Positions 42,779 through 51,864 are shown, numbered from the stretch's first letter. The stretch: 64,000 nucleotides of DNA from AP-15 sp963790875 (GCA_963790875.1 CAWBQT010000025.1:6035-70034); one strand, 5' to 3'. Made by a program: numbers and translations. Notes: generated from the letters alone by a model not told the origin.

Positions 42779-42797
42779 GCGCTAAAAACGCTCTGCA
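42779..42797. repeat. Right arm of the perfect 19-bp inverted repeat
   Basis: GCGCTAAAAACGCTCTGCA, the exact reverse complement of 42705-42723. Confidence 0.75.
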
Positions 42798-42899
42798 ATC
42801 CGGAAAGCCCGGCCAAAGCGTCCCCAAATCGCTGCCGGGACCCGCAAGTGGAAACACAGCGCGGAGCGCGTCTCGACTTGCGGAGCGGGTCGGCCTGGC

Positions 42900-43503
42900 G
42901 CCGCGAAATATTTCGCCGGTCGCGGTCGTTCTCGGGGCGCGCGAACACAAAATCCAGGCGAGCCGGGAAATCGTGCTGTGCGAGACGGTAGCCGCGGGCG
43001 ATCTCGCGCACGGTCTCGCCGTCACGGTCGCGGCGACGGATCGCCTCGCGCTTCTGGTGGTCGGTCAATTTCGGTTTGTGGCCGAGCTTCAAGCCTCGTT
43101 CCCTTGGCGCGGGCGCGCCCCCCATTGGTGCGCGCGGATTAACTCTTTCTCGAACTTGGCGAGGCCGCCTAGCACAATCAGCATCAAGCGGCCGTGGGGC
43201 GTCGTGGTGTCGGCCCAAGTGCCGACGAGCGAACGGGAACCGGCTTTCTTCTCGGTAATCGTGGCGAGTGTGTTCGACAGGCCGCGGGTGGATCGCGCCA
43301 GCCGGTCAAGCCGTGTGACCATCAGCACGTCGCCGGGGTCCAGCTTGTCGAGCAAGCGCCGAAGCTGCGCACGGTCGGTGTTGTCGCTTTGCGCCACTTC
43401 GCGGAACACCTTGCCCGTGCCGTTCTTCTTCAACGCCGCGACCTGTGCCGCCTCGCTCTGGCTGCCGGTCGAAACGCGCGCGTAACCGTAAATCGTAAAT
43501 CAT
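42900..43503 (-). pseudogene. Serine recombinase (resolvase family), broken by a 7-bp duplication and later shifts
   Basis: On the minus strand the start is ATGATTTAC, with GATTTAC then repeated (43488-43501). Removing one copy gives MIYGYARVSTGSQSEAAQVA, with the catalytic Ser of the YARVS motif, followed by ALKKNGTGKVFREVAQSDNT, LDPGDVLMVTRLDRLARSTR and the segment GGLAKFEKELIRA. More shifts near 43130 and 42990 separate the C-terminal HTH pieces (KLTDHQKREAIRRRDRDGET, REIARGY, SHSTISRL). In intact form it would be a resolvase/invertase of about 190 residues. The region 43504-43800 holds no recognisable gene. Confidence 0.75.
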
Positions 43504-43800
43504 TGCCGCCAACCGGTGCCGTGAAGATCGCGCACGGCCTTTTCCCATTCGGGCCCGAGCCGTAGTCCGTCGAGTAGCCAAGGGGGGATTCCAGGATCGA
43601 CACGGTTGAAGCATTTTTCAGGTTGCGCGCCCGACCTGTGCACCTTGCCCGGAATGGCGACGCCGACCCCGCCAGCATCGGCGCACTGTCCACGGGCGAA
43701 GCGTGCGCGGTTGCGCTGTTGCTTGGGCGCCTCGATGAACAAATAGCAAAGATCCGGTTCCTTCAACTCCGTCCGGGTGCAGACCGTAGGAGACAATGCC

Positions 43801-44550
43801 ATGAGCCGCTTCACGAACAAGATAGTCGTCATCACTGGTGGCACGAGCGGGATCGGCCTTGCAGCCGCAAGGCAGTTCATCAAGGAGGGCGCGAAGGTCG
43901 TCGTGACCGGACGCAGCCCGCAGTCCATCGGCAATGCTCAAAAGGAGCTTGGCGCGAATGCTGTCGCCATCGCCGCCGATGTCACGAAGTCTCCCGAACT
44001 CGACTCCCTGTTCCAGCAGGTGCGCGAGAAATACGGACGGATCGACGTCCTTTATGCGAATGCGGGCATCGCCAAACTGGGCTCCGTCGCGGAGACGACC
44101 GAGGAAGTCTTCGATGAAATTTTCGACGCCAACTTCCGCGGTGCGTACTTCACCGTCCAGAAGGCATTGCCGTTGCTGACCGATGGCGGAGCCATCGTCT
44201 TCACGACTTCCTGGTTCGACGAGGCCGGCGTCGCCGGGACGTCAGCCGTGTCCGCCTCGAAAGCGGCGCTGCGCAACTTCACCCGGACGCTTGCCTCCGA
44301 GCTGATCGGCCGGAACATCCGCGTCAACGCCGTCAGCCCCGGCGTGATCGAGACGCCCCTTTTCGGCAAGCTCGGCCTCCCCGAAGCCAACGCACGGGAA
44401 CTTTCCCAAGCCCTGCTCCAGCAGATCCCGGCGAAGCGCTTCGGCAAGCCGGAGGAAGTCGCCACAGCGGTGGCATTCCTCGCGTCCGACGACGCCTCCT
44501 ACATCACAGGCGTCGAGCTCGCCGTCGACGGCGGCCGCACGCAGCTCTAA
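43801..44550 (+). CDS. Short-chain dehydrogenase/reductase lacking the catalytic Tyr
   Basis: The 249-residue Rossmann-fold protein has the NAD(P)-binding motif TGGTSGIG, VDVLYANAG-type strand 4 (IDVLYANAGIA), a Ser in TTSWFDEAG, and the ending VNAVSPGVIETPLFGKLGLP, EVATAVAFLASDDASYITGV. At the active site the usual YxxxK reads VSASK, so the catalytic Tyr is replaced by Val while Lys is kept. Related SDRs with Leu or Val there exist; activity may be altered or replaced by another role. A good ribosome-binding site (AGGAG) precedes ATG 43801. Confidence 0.88.
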   Translation: MSRFTNKIVVITGGTSGIGLAAARQFIKEGAKVVVTGRSPQSIGNAQKELGANAVAIAADVTKSPELDSLFQQVREKYGRIDVLYANAGIAKLGSVAETTEEVFDEIFDANFRGAYFTVQKALPLLTDGGAIVFTTSWFDEAGVAGTSAVSASKAALRNFTRTLASELIGRNIRVNAVSPGVIETPLFGKLGLPEANARELSQALLQQIPAKRFGKPEEVATAVAFLASDDASYITGVELAVDGGRTQL

Positions 44551-44927
44551 CCGGCGTCATCAGGGGCGCAAGGCCCCCGCCGGGATAGAAACCCCGTCGC
44601 GTCGGGTCTGTCGGCATAGAGCGACTGTCTCAAACGACCGAGGTATTCGCTGCTCGTGCAACGGGGCCCCTGGAATCAATCCCGGCGATCAGTCCCGCTT
44701 CGGGCCGACGACAGGCGCCCCGGAGACCTCCGTTACCCGCGCCGTCATCCGGCTCGCCATCAGGCGACTCGCCAGAACGCGGGCTTTTGTGTCAGGCTGC
44801 GACGTCTACCAACCCCCGGAGCATCCGCCATATCGGCGAGGGTTCCGCAGGCGGCTGAGTGGGGCTGGTGACGGTCATATGAACGGCAGGACTGCGCGGG
44901 CGCTTACCACCAAGGGAGAGTCAAATC
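44551..44927. other. Gap of about 380 bp
   Basis: Frames here are short and without family character. Only the GGGAGAG ribosome-binding site just before 44928 is notable. Confidence 0.4.
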
Positions 44928-46049
44928 ATGGCGAATTACCGGGTCATATCATCGGACAATCACGTGTTTGAGCCACCGGACCTGTGGTCGACCAGAGCCA
45001 AGCCGGCGTTCAAGGACCGGGTCCCACAACTCGTCCGCGAGTATGATGGCGATTGGTGGTTCTGCGACGGCCACCGGACGATCGGGCTGGCCGCCGGGGC
45101 ACAAACAGGTATGCGGTTCGAGGCGCCGGAACAGATGGTCCGTACCACGACCTTTGATAAGGTGCGGCGCGGCGGCTACGTCCCTGAGGAGCACCTCAAG
45201 GATATGGACGCCGATGGGGTCGATGTAAGTATTGTCTATCCGACGGTCGGTCTACTGCTGTACAGCGTGCCGGACAGCGCGCTGCTGTCCGAGATTTTCA
45301 GAGGATACAACAACTGGCTCGCCGAGTTCTGCTCGGGGGAGCCGAAGCGCCTCAAGGGCATCGCCATGGTCAACGTGGACGATGTGCAGGAGGGCGTCAA
45401 GGAGCTGGAGCGCTGTGCCAAGATGGGGCTGGCGGGCAGCCTGATCACTGTATACCCCCCGGAGGGGAAAGGGTACGACAATCCCATGTACGAGCCGCTG
45501 TGGGCAGCGGCCCAGGATCTGGATATTCCGCTTGGCATGCACATCGCGACCAACCGGCCGGGCGCAGGGCAGGATTTTGGGCTCGAGGACCGCAACCGCG
45601 TCCGCAACTCCTTCTTGGCCAACGCCGACCACTGGGTGCGGATGTCGCTTGCCGACATGATCTTCAGCGGGGTCTTTGAGCGCTATCCAAAACTTCAGGT
45701 GGGCACCGTCGAGCACGAACTGTCCTGGATTCCCCATTTCCTGAACCGTATCGACTACACCTACACCCAACGGGTCCAGCAAGAGCGCTATCGATTTAAG
45801 GAGACCATGCTGCCCAGCGACTATTTCCACCGTAACGTGTTCGCGGGCTTCCAGGAAGACGCGATGGGCATACGCGACCGCCACATCATCGGTGTCGACA
45901 ATCTCCTCTGGGGCTCGGATTATCCCCATGTCGAATCCACCTTCCCTAGGAGCCGGCAAATCATTGAGGAAGTTCTGATCGACTGCACTGAAGAGGAGAA
46001 GGCGAAGATCGCCGGAGGCAACGCTGCCAGGATCTACCACCTCAACTAG
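44928..46049 (+). CDS. Amidohydrolase-2 family metal-dependent hydrolase
   Basis: The 373-residue TIM-barrel protein begins YRVISSDNHVFEPPDLW, where the usual metal HxH motif appears as DNH. Later ligand or catalytic candidates are His in IPLGMHIATN, His in VGTVEHELSW and Asp in LLWGSDYPHVES. This is the amidohydrolase-2 group, which includes decarboxylases and hydrolases acting on aromatic acids (ACMSD-like). The substrate is unknown. A strong ribosome-binding site precedes ATG 44928. It stands alone but fits with the aromatic catabolism genes elsewhere in the window. Confidence 0.87.
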   Translation: MANYRVISSDNHVFEPPDLWSTRAKPAFKDRVPQLVREYDGDWWFCDGHRTIGLAAGAQTGMRFEAPEQMVRTTTFDKVRRGGYVPEEHLKDMDADGVDVSIVYPTVGLLLYSVPDSALLSEIFRGYNNWLAEFCSGEPKRLKGIAMVNVDDVQEGVKELERCAKMGLAGSLITVYPPEGKGYDNPMYEPLWAAAQDLDIPLGMHIATNRPGAGQDFGLEDRNRVRNSFLANADHWVRMSLADMIFSGVFERYPKLQVGTVEHELSWIPHFLNRIDYTYTQRVQQERYRFKETMLPSDYFHRNVFAGFQEDAMGIRDRHIIGVDNLLWGSDYPHVESTFPRSRQIIEEVLIDCTEEEKAKIAGGNAARIYHLN

Positions 46050-46599
46050 GTTCCTCTGGTCCTCCTCCTGGTCGCTTGAGGCTGCTACCGCTGGGTCTTC
46101 CGAGGGAGGAGGACCCAGCGCTGTAGCGGGGCCGCAAGGTCTCCGTCTCCCCAGGGTGCCAAACGGACACGGTTTGGCTCCGGCTTGACGCGCACGCGCC
46201 GCAGGAGGCTTATACCCGGGGGCGCGGCGCTCTCGGCCTGATGGCCTGCGACCCTTCCCTGGTAACAGGCAAAATAACAGCGAAAGCGCTGGATTTGGGC
46301 CGGCCGCGTTCCGAAAACCTTCGTAGAATCAGAGGCTTGGCAATCCGGTTCCCTGCCGATGGAACAGGGAAACAATTCGCCCTTTCAGGGAATTAAATCC
46401 GGCCAATCAGGGAACACGGGAAAATACCAAACCCCCGTGCCTCTGCCAGCCGATTTTAACGCCGAAGCGGCCAATTCGCCTTCCATGCCAGTATCGCAAT
46501 TTGATAGCAGAGCGATCGCGATTTGTCAATGCGCGAGCCCCGCGGCAGTCGCCTTTTCGGGTACCCTTCCGGAAGTGACCGATCGGTGTGAGCGGGCGT
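46050..46599. other. Gap of 550 bp with phased CAGGGAA repeats
   Basis: No gene is supported here. CAGGGAA occurs at 46365, 46386 and 46408, that is every 21-22 bp or two helical turns, followed by a degenerate CGGGAAA at 46416. Similar phased arrays occur in intergenic DNA of rhizobial genomes as far as I recall. Their role is unknown. Confidence 0.45.
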
Positions 46600-46932
46600 C
46601 TATCCGGGAGATGCGGTCTTGCGTTCCCAATACCCGGCCGGCGCCGGAAAGACCGGCTGGCAGCGCGTCGCCTCAGGCGTGCCGTCGAGCGTATCCGCGG
46701 CGGCGCGCCAGACCGCATAGTGCGGCGCGGCGCGATGCGCCTCGAGCGCCGCTTCGTCGCGGTAGACCTCGTAGAAATAGTAGACGTTCCGGTCCTGGGC
46801 GTCCTGCAGGACGTTGAAGCGCAGGCAGCCCGGCTCGTCGCGTTCGGAGCCGACCGCGTCCACTTCGATCGCCTGCAAAAATCGCTGGCGTTCCTCCGGC
46901 TTGACCCGGACCTTCACCCACATGGCCAGCAT
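46600..46932 (-). CDS. Antibiotic biosynthesis monooxygenase-domain protein (quinol monooxygenase-like)
   Basis: The 110-residue protein has the ABM ferredoxin-like fold pattern: WVKVRVKPEERQRFLQAIEV, EPGCLRFNVLQDAQDRNVYY, then YFYEVYRDEAALEAHRAAPH and YAVWRAAADTL. Members oxidise quinols or other small aromatic molecules without cofactors, or are small accessory proteins. AGGAGG precedes ATG 46932. The family role fits the window's other aromatic genes, but the substrate is unknown. Confidence 0.88.
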   Translation of the reverse strand: MLAMWVKVRVKPEERQRFLQAIEVDAVGSERDEPGCLRFNVLQDAQDRNVYYFYEVYRDEAALEAHRAAPHYAVWRAAADTLDGTPEATRCQPVFPAPAGYWERKTASPG

Positions 46933-47146
46933 ATGTCCTCCTTTTTTGCGACTGCCCTGCAGTGATGGACCTGGCCCAGTCTATGCGAACCACCGAGGCG
47001 GCGTCACCCCGAATGCTGATCGCTTTCCCCGCGGGCGAGGGCCACGCCAGCTGTTGGCAGACCCGCGCCTCATGCCCGGCGAGCCTCACGATTGCCTGAA
47101 GAATCCGGAGAGCGGAAAAACGGGTCCCGGCGCCGATTGAGCGGCT

Positions 47147-47998
47147 TCATTGGTCAGGCACGTGCTGCAGGAAATGCCAGACGTCGGACGTGAACTGCTC
47201 GGGGTCCTGCAGGAACGAGAAATGGCTGACCTGCGGCTGCAGCAGCAGGCCGGCATCCCTGATGTTCGCGGCCATGAACTCGGTGTTCTCGCGTTTGATC
47301 GCCTCGTCGTGGTCGGCATCGACGATCCAGACCGGCACGGCGATGTGATGCAGGTCGGCGGCAGTCCAGTTCGGCTGCGTCTCCCACATTTTGGTGATCT
47401 GCGCAAGGAAGGCTTGGTATTGGCCCGGGGTTGGCGACAATTTCTCGTATTCCTTCGCCGCCCGGGCGATGTAGGCGTTGAACACCGGGCTGTGGGCGAT
47501 GTCGGCGACGCCGCTCGGATCCGAATTCGCGGCAAAGGCAAACAGCTTCGACACCCGCGCCGGATCGTGCATCGCGATGTCGAGACCGATGATCGCGCCG
47601 TCGCTCCACCCGACGATCGCCGCCTTGCGGATTTTCAGGAAGTCCATCAATCCGATCACGTCGGCGGCCATCAGATCGTAGCCGAAGGGCCGCCCGTCGC
47701 GCGTGCTGCGCCCATGGCCGCGGCTATCCATGACGACGATCTGGTAATTTCGCTGCAGTCCGCGAACCTGATTGCCCCAGTAATTGGCGTTGGCAAGCCC
47801 GCCATGCAGCATCAGGACCGGCGCGCCGCGGCCGAAGCTGGCGTACCAGATCCGGATGCCGTTGACCGGTGCATAGCCGCTCGTCGCCGCCGGCGGCAGG
47901 CTCGGGGTCGGCGGCAAGGTCAGCCATTGCGGCCCGGCCTTTGCCGCCGTTGCCGCCAGAACGATTGCGAGAGCGGCAGCGATCTTCAACCGGCGCAT
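47147..47998 (-). CDS. Exported alpha/beta hydrolase
   Basis: The 283-residue protein starts with a signal peptide (MRRLKIAAALAIVLAATAAKA), so it acts in the periplasm or outside. The hydrolase fold shows VLMLHGGLANANYW, the nucleophile elbow IVGWSDGAIIG, Asp in WIVDADHDEAI and a late His in PQVSHFSFLQ. An ester or lactone substrate is likely but unknown. A longer frame upstream to 48094 lacks a ribosome-binding site and the signal peptide fixes the start at ATG 47998. It is divergent from the IlvD/Edd gene. Confidence 0.88.
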   Translation of the reverse strand: MRRLKIAAALAIVLAATAAKAGPQWLTLPPTPSLPPAATSGYAPVNGIRIWYASFGRGAPVLMLHGGLANANYWGNQVRGLQRNYQIVVMDSRGHGRSTRDGRPFGYDLMAADVIGLMDFLKIRKAAIVGWSDGAIIGLDIAMHDPARVSKLFAFAANSDPSGVADIAHSPVFNAYIARAAKEYEKLSPTPGQYQAFLAQITKMWETQPNWTAADLHHIAVPVWIVDADHDEAIKRENTEFMAANIRDAGLLLQPQVSHFSFLQDPEQFTSDVWHFLQHVPDQ

Positions 47999-48096
47999 TT
48001 TGAACCTCCGCCAAGTCGACAACGGACCGCGACGCGGCGCTTGCCCGTGCCGGAACCGTACCGCAAGCTCAGGCATCTGCGGTATCGAGGGCAACC

Positions 48097-49803
48097 ATGA
48101 CCGAACCCGTCGGCTTGTCGCGCGGCCTCACCAATTACGGCGACCCGGATTTCGCGCTTTATCTGCGCCGCTCCTTCGCCCGCTCGATGGGCTATTCGAC
48201 CGACATGCTGGCGCGGCCGGTGATCGGCATCGCCGACACGCGTTCCGGCTTCAACAATTGCCACCGCCATTTCCCCGAACTGATCGAGGCCGTGAGGCGC
48301 GGCGTGCTGGCGGCGGGTGGGCTGCCGTTGAGCTTTCCGACGATATCGTTGGGCGAGGTGTTCCTGGCGCCGACCAGCCTGATGTTCCGCAATCTGATGG
48401 CGATCGACACCGAGGAGATGATCCGCGCCCAGCCGATGGACGCGGTGGTGCTGGTCGGCGGCTGCGACAAGACCGTGCCGGCCCAGCTGATGGGTGCGAT
48501 TTCGGCCAACCGGCCGGCGATCGGCCTTGTCGCCGGGCCGATGCTGACCGCGCGCTGGCACGGCGAGCGGCTCGGCGCCTGCACCGATTGCCGGCGCTTT
48601 TGGGCGCGCTACCGGGCCGGCGAGATCGGCTCGGATGACATCGAGGAAATCGAGGGCAATCTCGCCACGACCGCCGGCACCTGCGCGGTGATGGGGACCG
48701 CCAGCACGATGGCCGGCGTCGCCGAGGCGCTCGGCATGATCCTGCCCGGCACCGCGGCGATCCCGGCGGTTCACGCCGACCGGCTGCGCGCCGCCGAGGC
48801 GACCGGCCGGGCGGCGATGCAGCTCGCCCGGAGCCGTCTCGCTCCGGATCGGATCGTGACCGAACACGCGATCGAAAACGCCTTGACCTTGCTGATGGCG
48901 ATAGGCGGCTCGACCAACGCGGTGCTGCATTTGACCGCGATCGCCGGCCGGGCCGGCGTCGACATCGATCTCAAGCGGCTCAACGAGGTCAGCGACGCGA
49001 CCCCGGTCCTCGTCGACCTCAAGCCGACCGGGCCGCATTACATGGAGGATCTGTTCGCGGCCGGCGGCATCGGCGCGGTGCTGCGCGAATTGCGGCCGCT
49101 ATTGCATCTCGACTGCCGGACGGTCGCCGGCGAAACGTTGGGCGAACGGCTCGCGGCCCCGGCCGGCCCGGTCGACCGGGCCGTCATCAAGCCGCTCGTC
49201 GATCCGCTGCAGCCGCAGGGCGGGCTCGTGGCGCTCTTCGGCTCGCTGGCGCCCAAGGGCGCCATCTTCAAGCGCTCGGCGGCCGACCCCAAGCTCTTCG
49301 AAAAGGAGGGCAGGGCGGTCGTCTTCAATTCCCTCGAGGATCTCTCGGCGCGCATCGACGATCCGGCGCTCGACGTGACGCCCGAGGATTTCCTTGTTCT
49401 GCAGAACGCCGGACCGCTGTCCCCCTCGGGCATGCCCGAGGCCGGCTACCTGCCGATCCCGCAAAAGCTGGCCCGCGCCGGGGTCAGGGACATGGTGCGG
49501 ATTTCCGACGCGCGGATGAGCGGCACCGCCTATGGCTCGATCGTGCTGCACGTCACGCCCGACGCCGCCGCGGGCGGCCCGCTTGCGAAGGTCAGGAACG
49601 GCGACCGGATCAGGCTGTCGGTCGAAGAACGGCGCCTCGACCTCCTCGTCGCCCCCGATGAACTGGCCCGCCGCCCGGTCGAGCCCCCGCCCGTTCCCGA
49701 GCGCGGCTATGCGGCACTCTATCGCCGCGAGATCCTGCAGGCCGACCGCGGCTGCGACTTCAATTTCCTCCGCAAGCATCCGCTCGCCGAGGCGGCGCGC
49801 TGA
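48097..49803 (+). CDS. IlvD/Edd family dehydratase (sugar-acid or dihydroxy-acid dehydratase)
   Basis: The 568-residue protein has the three Fe-S cluster Cys positions of the IlvD/Edd family: SGFNNCHRHF, VLVGGCDKTVPAQLMG and ATTAGTCAVMGTASTM, plus the metal and catalytic C-terminal region PSGMPEAG and ISDARMSGTAYGSIVLHVTP. It dehydrates a dihydroxy acid to a 2-keto acid. The sequence (for example GPMLTARWHGERLGACTDCR) looks more like the pentonate/hexonate dehydratases, such as arabinonate dehydratase, than IlvD of branched-chain amino acid synthesis. No sugar-catabolic neighbours confirm this. Confidence 0.88.
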   Translation: MTEPVGLSRGLTNYGDPDFALYLRRSFARSMGYSTDMLARPVIGIADTRSGFNNCHRHFPELIEAVRRGVLAAGGLPLSFPTISLGEVFLAPTSLMFRNLMAIDTEEMIRAQPMDAVVLVGGCDKTVPAQLMGAISANRPAIGLVAGPMLTARWHGERLGACTDCRRFWARYRAGEIGSDDIEEIEGNLATTAGTCAVMGTASTMAGVAEALGMILPGTAAIPAVHADRLRAAEATGRAAMQLARSRLAPDRIVTEHAIENALTLLMAIGGSTNAVLHLTAIAGRAGVDIDLKRLNEVSDATPVLVDLKPTGPHYMEDLFAAGGIGAVLRELRPLLHLDCRTVAGETLGERLAAPAGPVDRAVIKPLVDPLQPQGGLVALFGSLAPKGAIFKRSAADPKLFEKEGRAVVFNSLEDLSARIDDPALDVTPEDFLVLQNAGPLSPSGMPEAGYLPIPQKLARAGVRDMVRISDARMSGTAYGSIVLHVTPDAAAGGPLAKVRNGDRIRLSVEERRLDLLVAPDELARRPVEPPPVPERGYAALYRREILQADRGCDFNFLRKHPLAEAAR

Positions 49804-49809
49804 CGGTCA

Positions 49810-50280
49810 TCAGGCCGGGTCGGGAAACCAGTCGCCAAGCACCTGTTCGGCGGTAAATCCCCCTTGTTCGAGCCGGGCACGAATTCCTCCAATCGTCTCC
49901 CCGTGCCGCGCAAGGTCAACTTCGGCCAGCCGCGCGGCGATGCCGATCTGTTCAGCGATCGTTGTGTCGACTTGCCCCCGCAGGCTCGGACTGTCCCGCA
50001 AGATGTCCTCGATCTCCGCCCTGGCGTTAAGGATCGTCGACCGCCATCCCGCTTGAGGCTCTATCGCGGGCGAGCCTTCCATCTTCAGTAGATGATGTAA
50101 GATGCGTCGAATTTGCGACACCAGTCCCCGGCGGTCGGATTTGCCCAAGCTCTCGATCTCTTCGGCGAGGTTCTCCCAGTCGAGCGGCAGGTTCGAGTCC
50201 TTGGCACGGCGCAGCGCGGCCGCTTGCTCCTCGGTCCACAGCACGAAATCCCGGTCGTAAAGCACACCGACTTTCGGCAT
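49810..50280 (-). CDS. DUF29 family protein
   Basis: The 156-residue protein starts YDRDFVLWTEEQAAALRRAK and continues DWENLAEEIESLGKSDRRGL, then SQIRRILHHLLKME, the fixed pattern of DUF29. These helical cytoplasmic proteins are widespread in cyanobacteria and alphaproteobacteria and have no known function. It lies between the dehydratase gene and a VOC gene, convergent with the first. No partner role is evident. Confidence 0.9.
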   Translation of the reverse strand: MPKVGVLYDRDFVLWTEEQAAALRRAKDSNLPLDWENLAEEIESLGKSDRRGLVSQIRRILHHLLKMEGSPAIEPQAGWRSTILNARAEIEDILRDSPSLRGQVDTTIAEQIGIAARLAEVDLARHGETIGGIRARLEQGGFTAEQVLGDWFPDPA

Positions 50281-50328
50281 CGAAGTCTGTCTATTTCTCC
50301 TATCCTCGGGTGTAAGCGGAGAAACGGG

Positions 50329-50790
50329 TCAGCCCAGCATGCCCTTTTCGGCGAGTTCGCGACGGGCGCTCTCGTTCTTGTCGAGATCGAGCTGCATCGC
50401 GTGCAACACCTGCGGCGCCTTGGTGAATTGGATGTTTGCGTAGTCGACGACTTCGACCCGGTTGCCCCAGGGGTCGAGGAAATCGAGAAACGGCCCGGGC
50501 AGCAGCTTGCCGCCGGCCGCCTCTACCCGCGCGCGCACGCTCGACCGGTCGTCGACGACGAGGCCGAAATGCCGGCGGCCGTCCTGGTGCGGCGTCTGTG
50601 TTTCCATCATGTTGATGAACTGGTCGCCGAGTTCGATAAAGGCGTTTCCCGGCCGCCGCGCGCGCAGCGTGAAGTCGAAAATCTGCCGGTAAAAGGCGAG
50701 CGCCGCATCGATGTCGCCGACTTCGATCGCCACGTGATTGACGCCGACAAGTCGCGGTTTTGGCTGATTGCTGGCATTGCTGTCGGTCAT
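50329..50790 (-). CDS. VOC (glyoxalase/dioxygenase superfamily) protein
   Basis: The 153-residue protein has the paired beta-alpha-beta-beta-beta units of the vicinal oxygen chelate fold: VGVNHVAIEVGDIDAALAFY with a metal-ligand His, FIELGDQFINMME, then HFGLVVDDRSSVRARVEAAG and FLDPWGNRVEVVDY with a later acidic ligand. VOC enzymes include glyoxalases, extradiol dioxygenases and isomerases. The start at 50790 has GGAGG upstream. It is divergent from the enoyl-CoA hydratase gene. Confidence 0.88.
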   Translation of the reverse strand: MTDSNASNQPKPRLVGVNHVAIEVGDIDAALAFYRQIFDFTLRARRPGNAFIELGDQFINMMETQTPHQDGRRHFGLVVDDRSSVRARVEAAGGKLLPGPFLDFLDPWGNRVEVVDYANIQFTKAPQVLHAMQLDLDKNESARRELAEKGMLG

Positions 50791-50878
50791 CGGGCGTCTT
50801 CCTCCTCACGAATGGGGCTGTCTATAGTAGAGCCGGAACCGGGCGCGGTCGATCGCCGCTTCGACCAGGAGGGATGTG

Positions 50879-51658
50879 ATGTCGGTTGATCTGAAGATCG
50901 ACGGGGCGGTGGCGACGATCGTGCTGAACCGCCCGGAAAAGCTGAACGCGCTGACCGTTGAAATGCGCGAGAGCCTGTCCGAGATGCTCGTCCGGCTGCG
51001 CTGGGACGACGCGGTTCGCGCGATCGTGATCACCGGCGCCGGGCGCGCCTTCTGCTCCGGGGCCGATGTCGACCGCATGGCCGGGCAGCCGCAGGATCTG
51101 CGCGCCGGCCGCCAACGCATGCAGCAGGGCGGGCACACCTTCATCCGCGCGCTGCATGCAATTGAAAAGCCGGTCGTCGCCGCGGTGCGCGGGCCGGCGG
51201 TCGGCATCGGGTGGAGCATTGCGCTCGCCTGCGACCTCGTGGTCGCCGCGAGGAGCGCACGTTTTTCGCAGATCTTCAAGCGCATCGGATTGGCGCCGGA
51301 TGGCGGTGCGATCTGGTTTCTGACCCGTCGGCTGGGCATGGCGAAGGCCAAGGAACTGGTATTTTCGGCGCGTTTTGTCGAGGCCGAGGAGGCGCTGGCG
51401 CTAGGTCTCGTCAATCAGGTCGTCGACGATGATGAGCTCCTGACCAGGACCGGGGCGCTCGCTGCCGATCTCGCCGAAGCGCCGACCTTTGCCTTGGGCC
51501 TCGCCAAAAAACTGTTTCATGCCGCGGTCGGGCCGAGCCTCGACGAGTACCTCGACATCGAGAGCCTGGTGCAGCCGCAGCTGCACCACACGACCGACAA
51601 TGCCGAGGGTGTCGCGGCCTTCCGCGAAAAACGGCCGCCGAAATTCGTCGGCCGCTGA
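50879..51658 (+). CDS. Enoyl-CoA hydratase/isomerase family protein
   Basis: The 259-residue crotonase-fold protein shows VATIVLNRPEKLNALTVEMR, the oxyanion-hole segment AFCSGADVDRM, VVAAVRGPAVGIGWSIALAC, and the second half FSQIFKRIGLAPDGGAIWFL, then EALALGLVNQVV. Catalytic Glu at the usual position appears as Asp in the APDGG turn, which favours an isomerase or related role (PaaG-like) rather than classical hydration. AGGAGGG precedes ATG 50879. It should act on an acyl-CoA in fatty-acid or aromatic-acid breakdown. Confidence 0.88.
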   Translation: MSVDLKIDGAVATIVLNRPEKLNALTVEMRESLSEMLVRLRWDDAVRAIVITGAGRAFCSGADVDRMAGQPQDLRAGRQRMQQGGHTFIRALHAIEKPVVAAVRGPAVGIGWSIALACDLVVAARSARFSQIFKRIGLAPDGGAIWFLTRRLGMAKAKELVFSARFVEAEEALALGLVNQVVDDDELLTRTGALAADLAEAPTFALGLAKKLFHAAVGPSLDEYLDIESLVQPQLHHTTDNAEGVAAFREKRPPKFVGR

Positions 51659-51716
51659 ACCCGGCCGCTCAACTCGGATCGAGATTGCCGGGTTCCCCGG
51701 CGCGAAACAATCCGAG

Positions 51717-51806
51717 GTAGGGCGGAACAGCGCAAAGCGCGCATTCCGCCGACTTCGCAGGCGATGGCGGAAGGCCCCCGGCTTTCGCCGGGGTTTTCCG
51801 CCCTAC
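51717..51806. repeat. MITE-like element with 11-bp inverted ends
   Basis: The 90-bp segment begins GTAGGGCGGAA and ends TTCCGCCCTAC, perfect inverted 11-bp ends, with an inner GCCCCCGGCTTTCGCCGGGG hairpin-like stretch. Its left end closely matches the right end (inverted) of the element at 4992-5195. It sits between the convergent hydratase and Bug-protein genes and could also end transcription. Confidence 0.5.
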
Positions 51807-51864
51807 GATTCCTCCGACCGACGGGCGCGACGGCCTGCCGGCGGGCGGTCGGAACCTCGACTCG

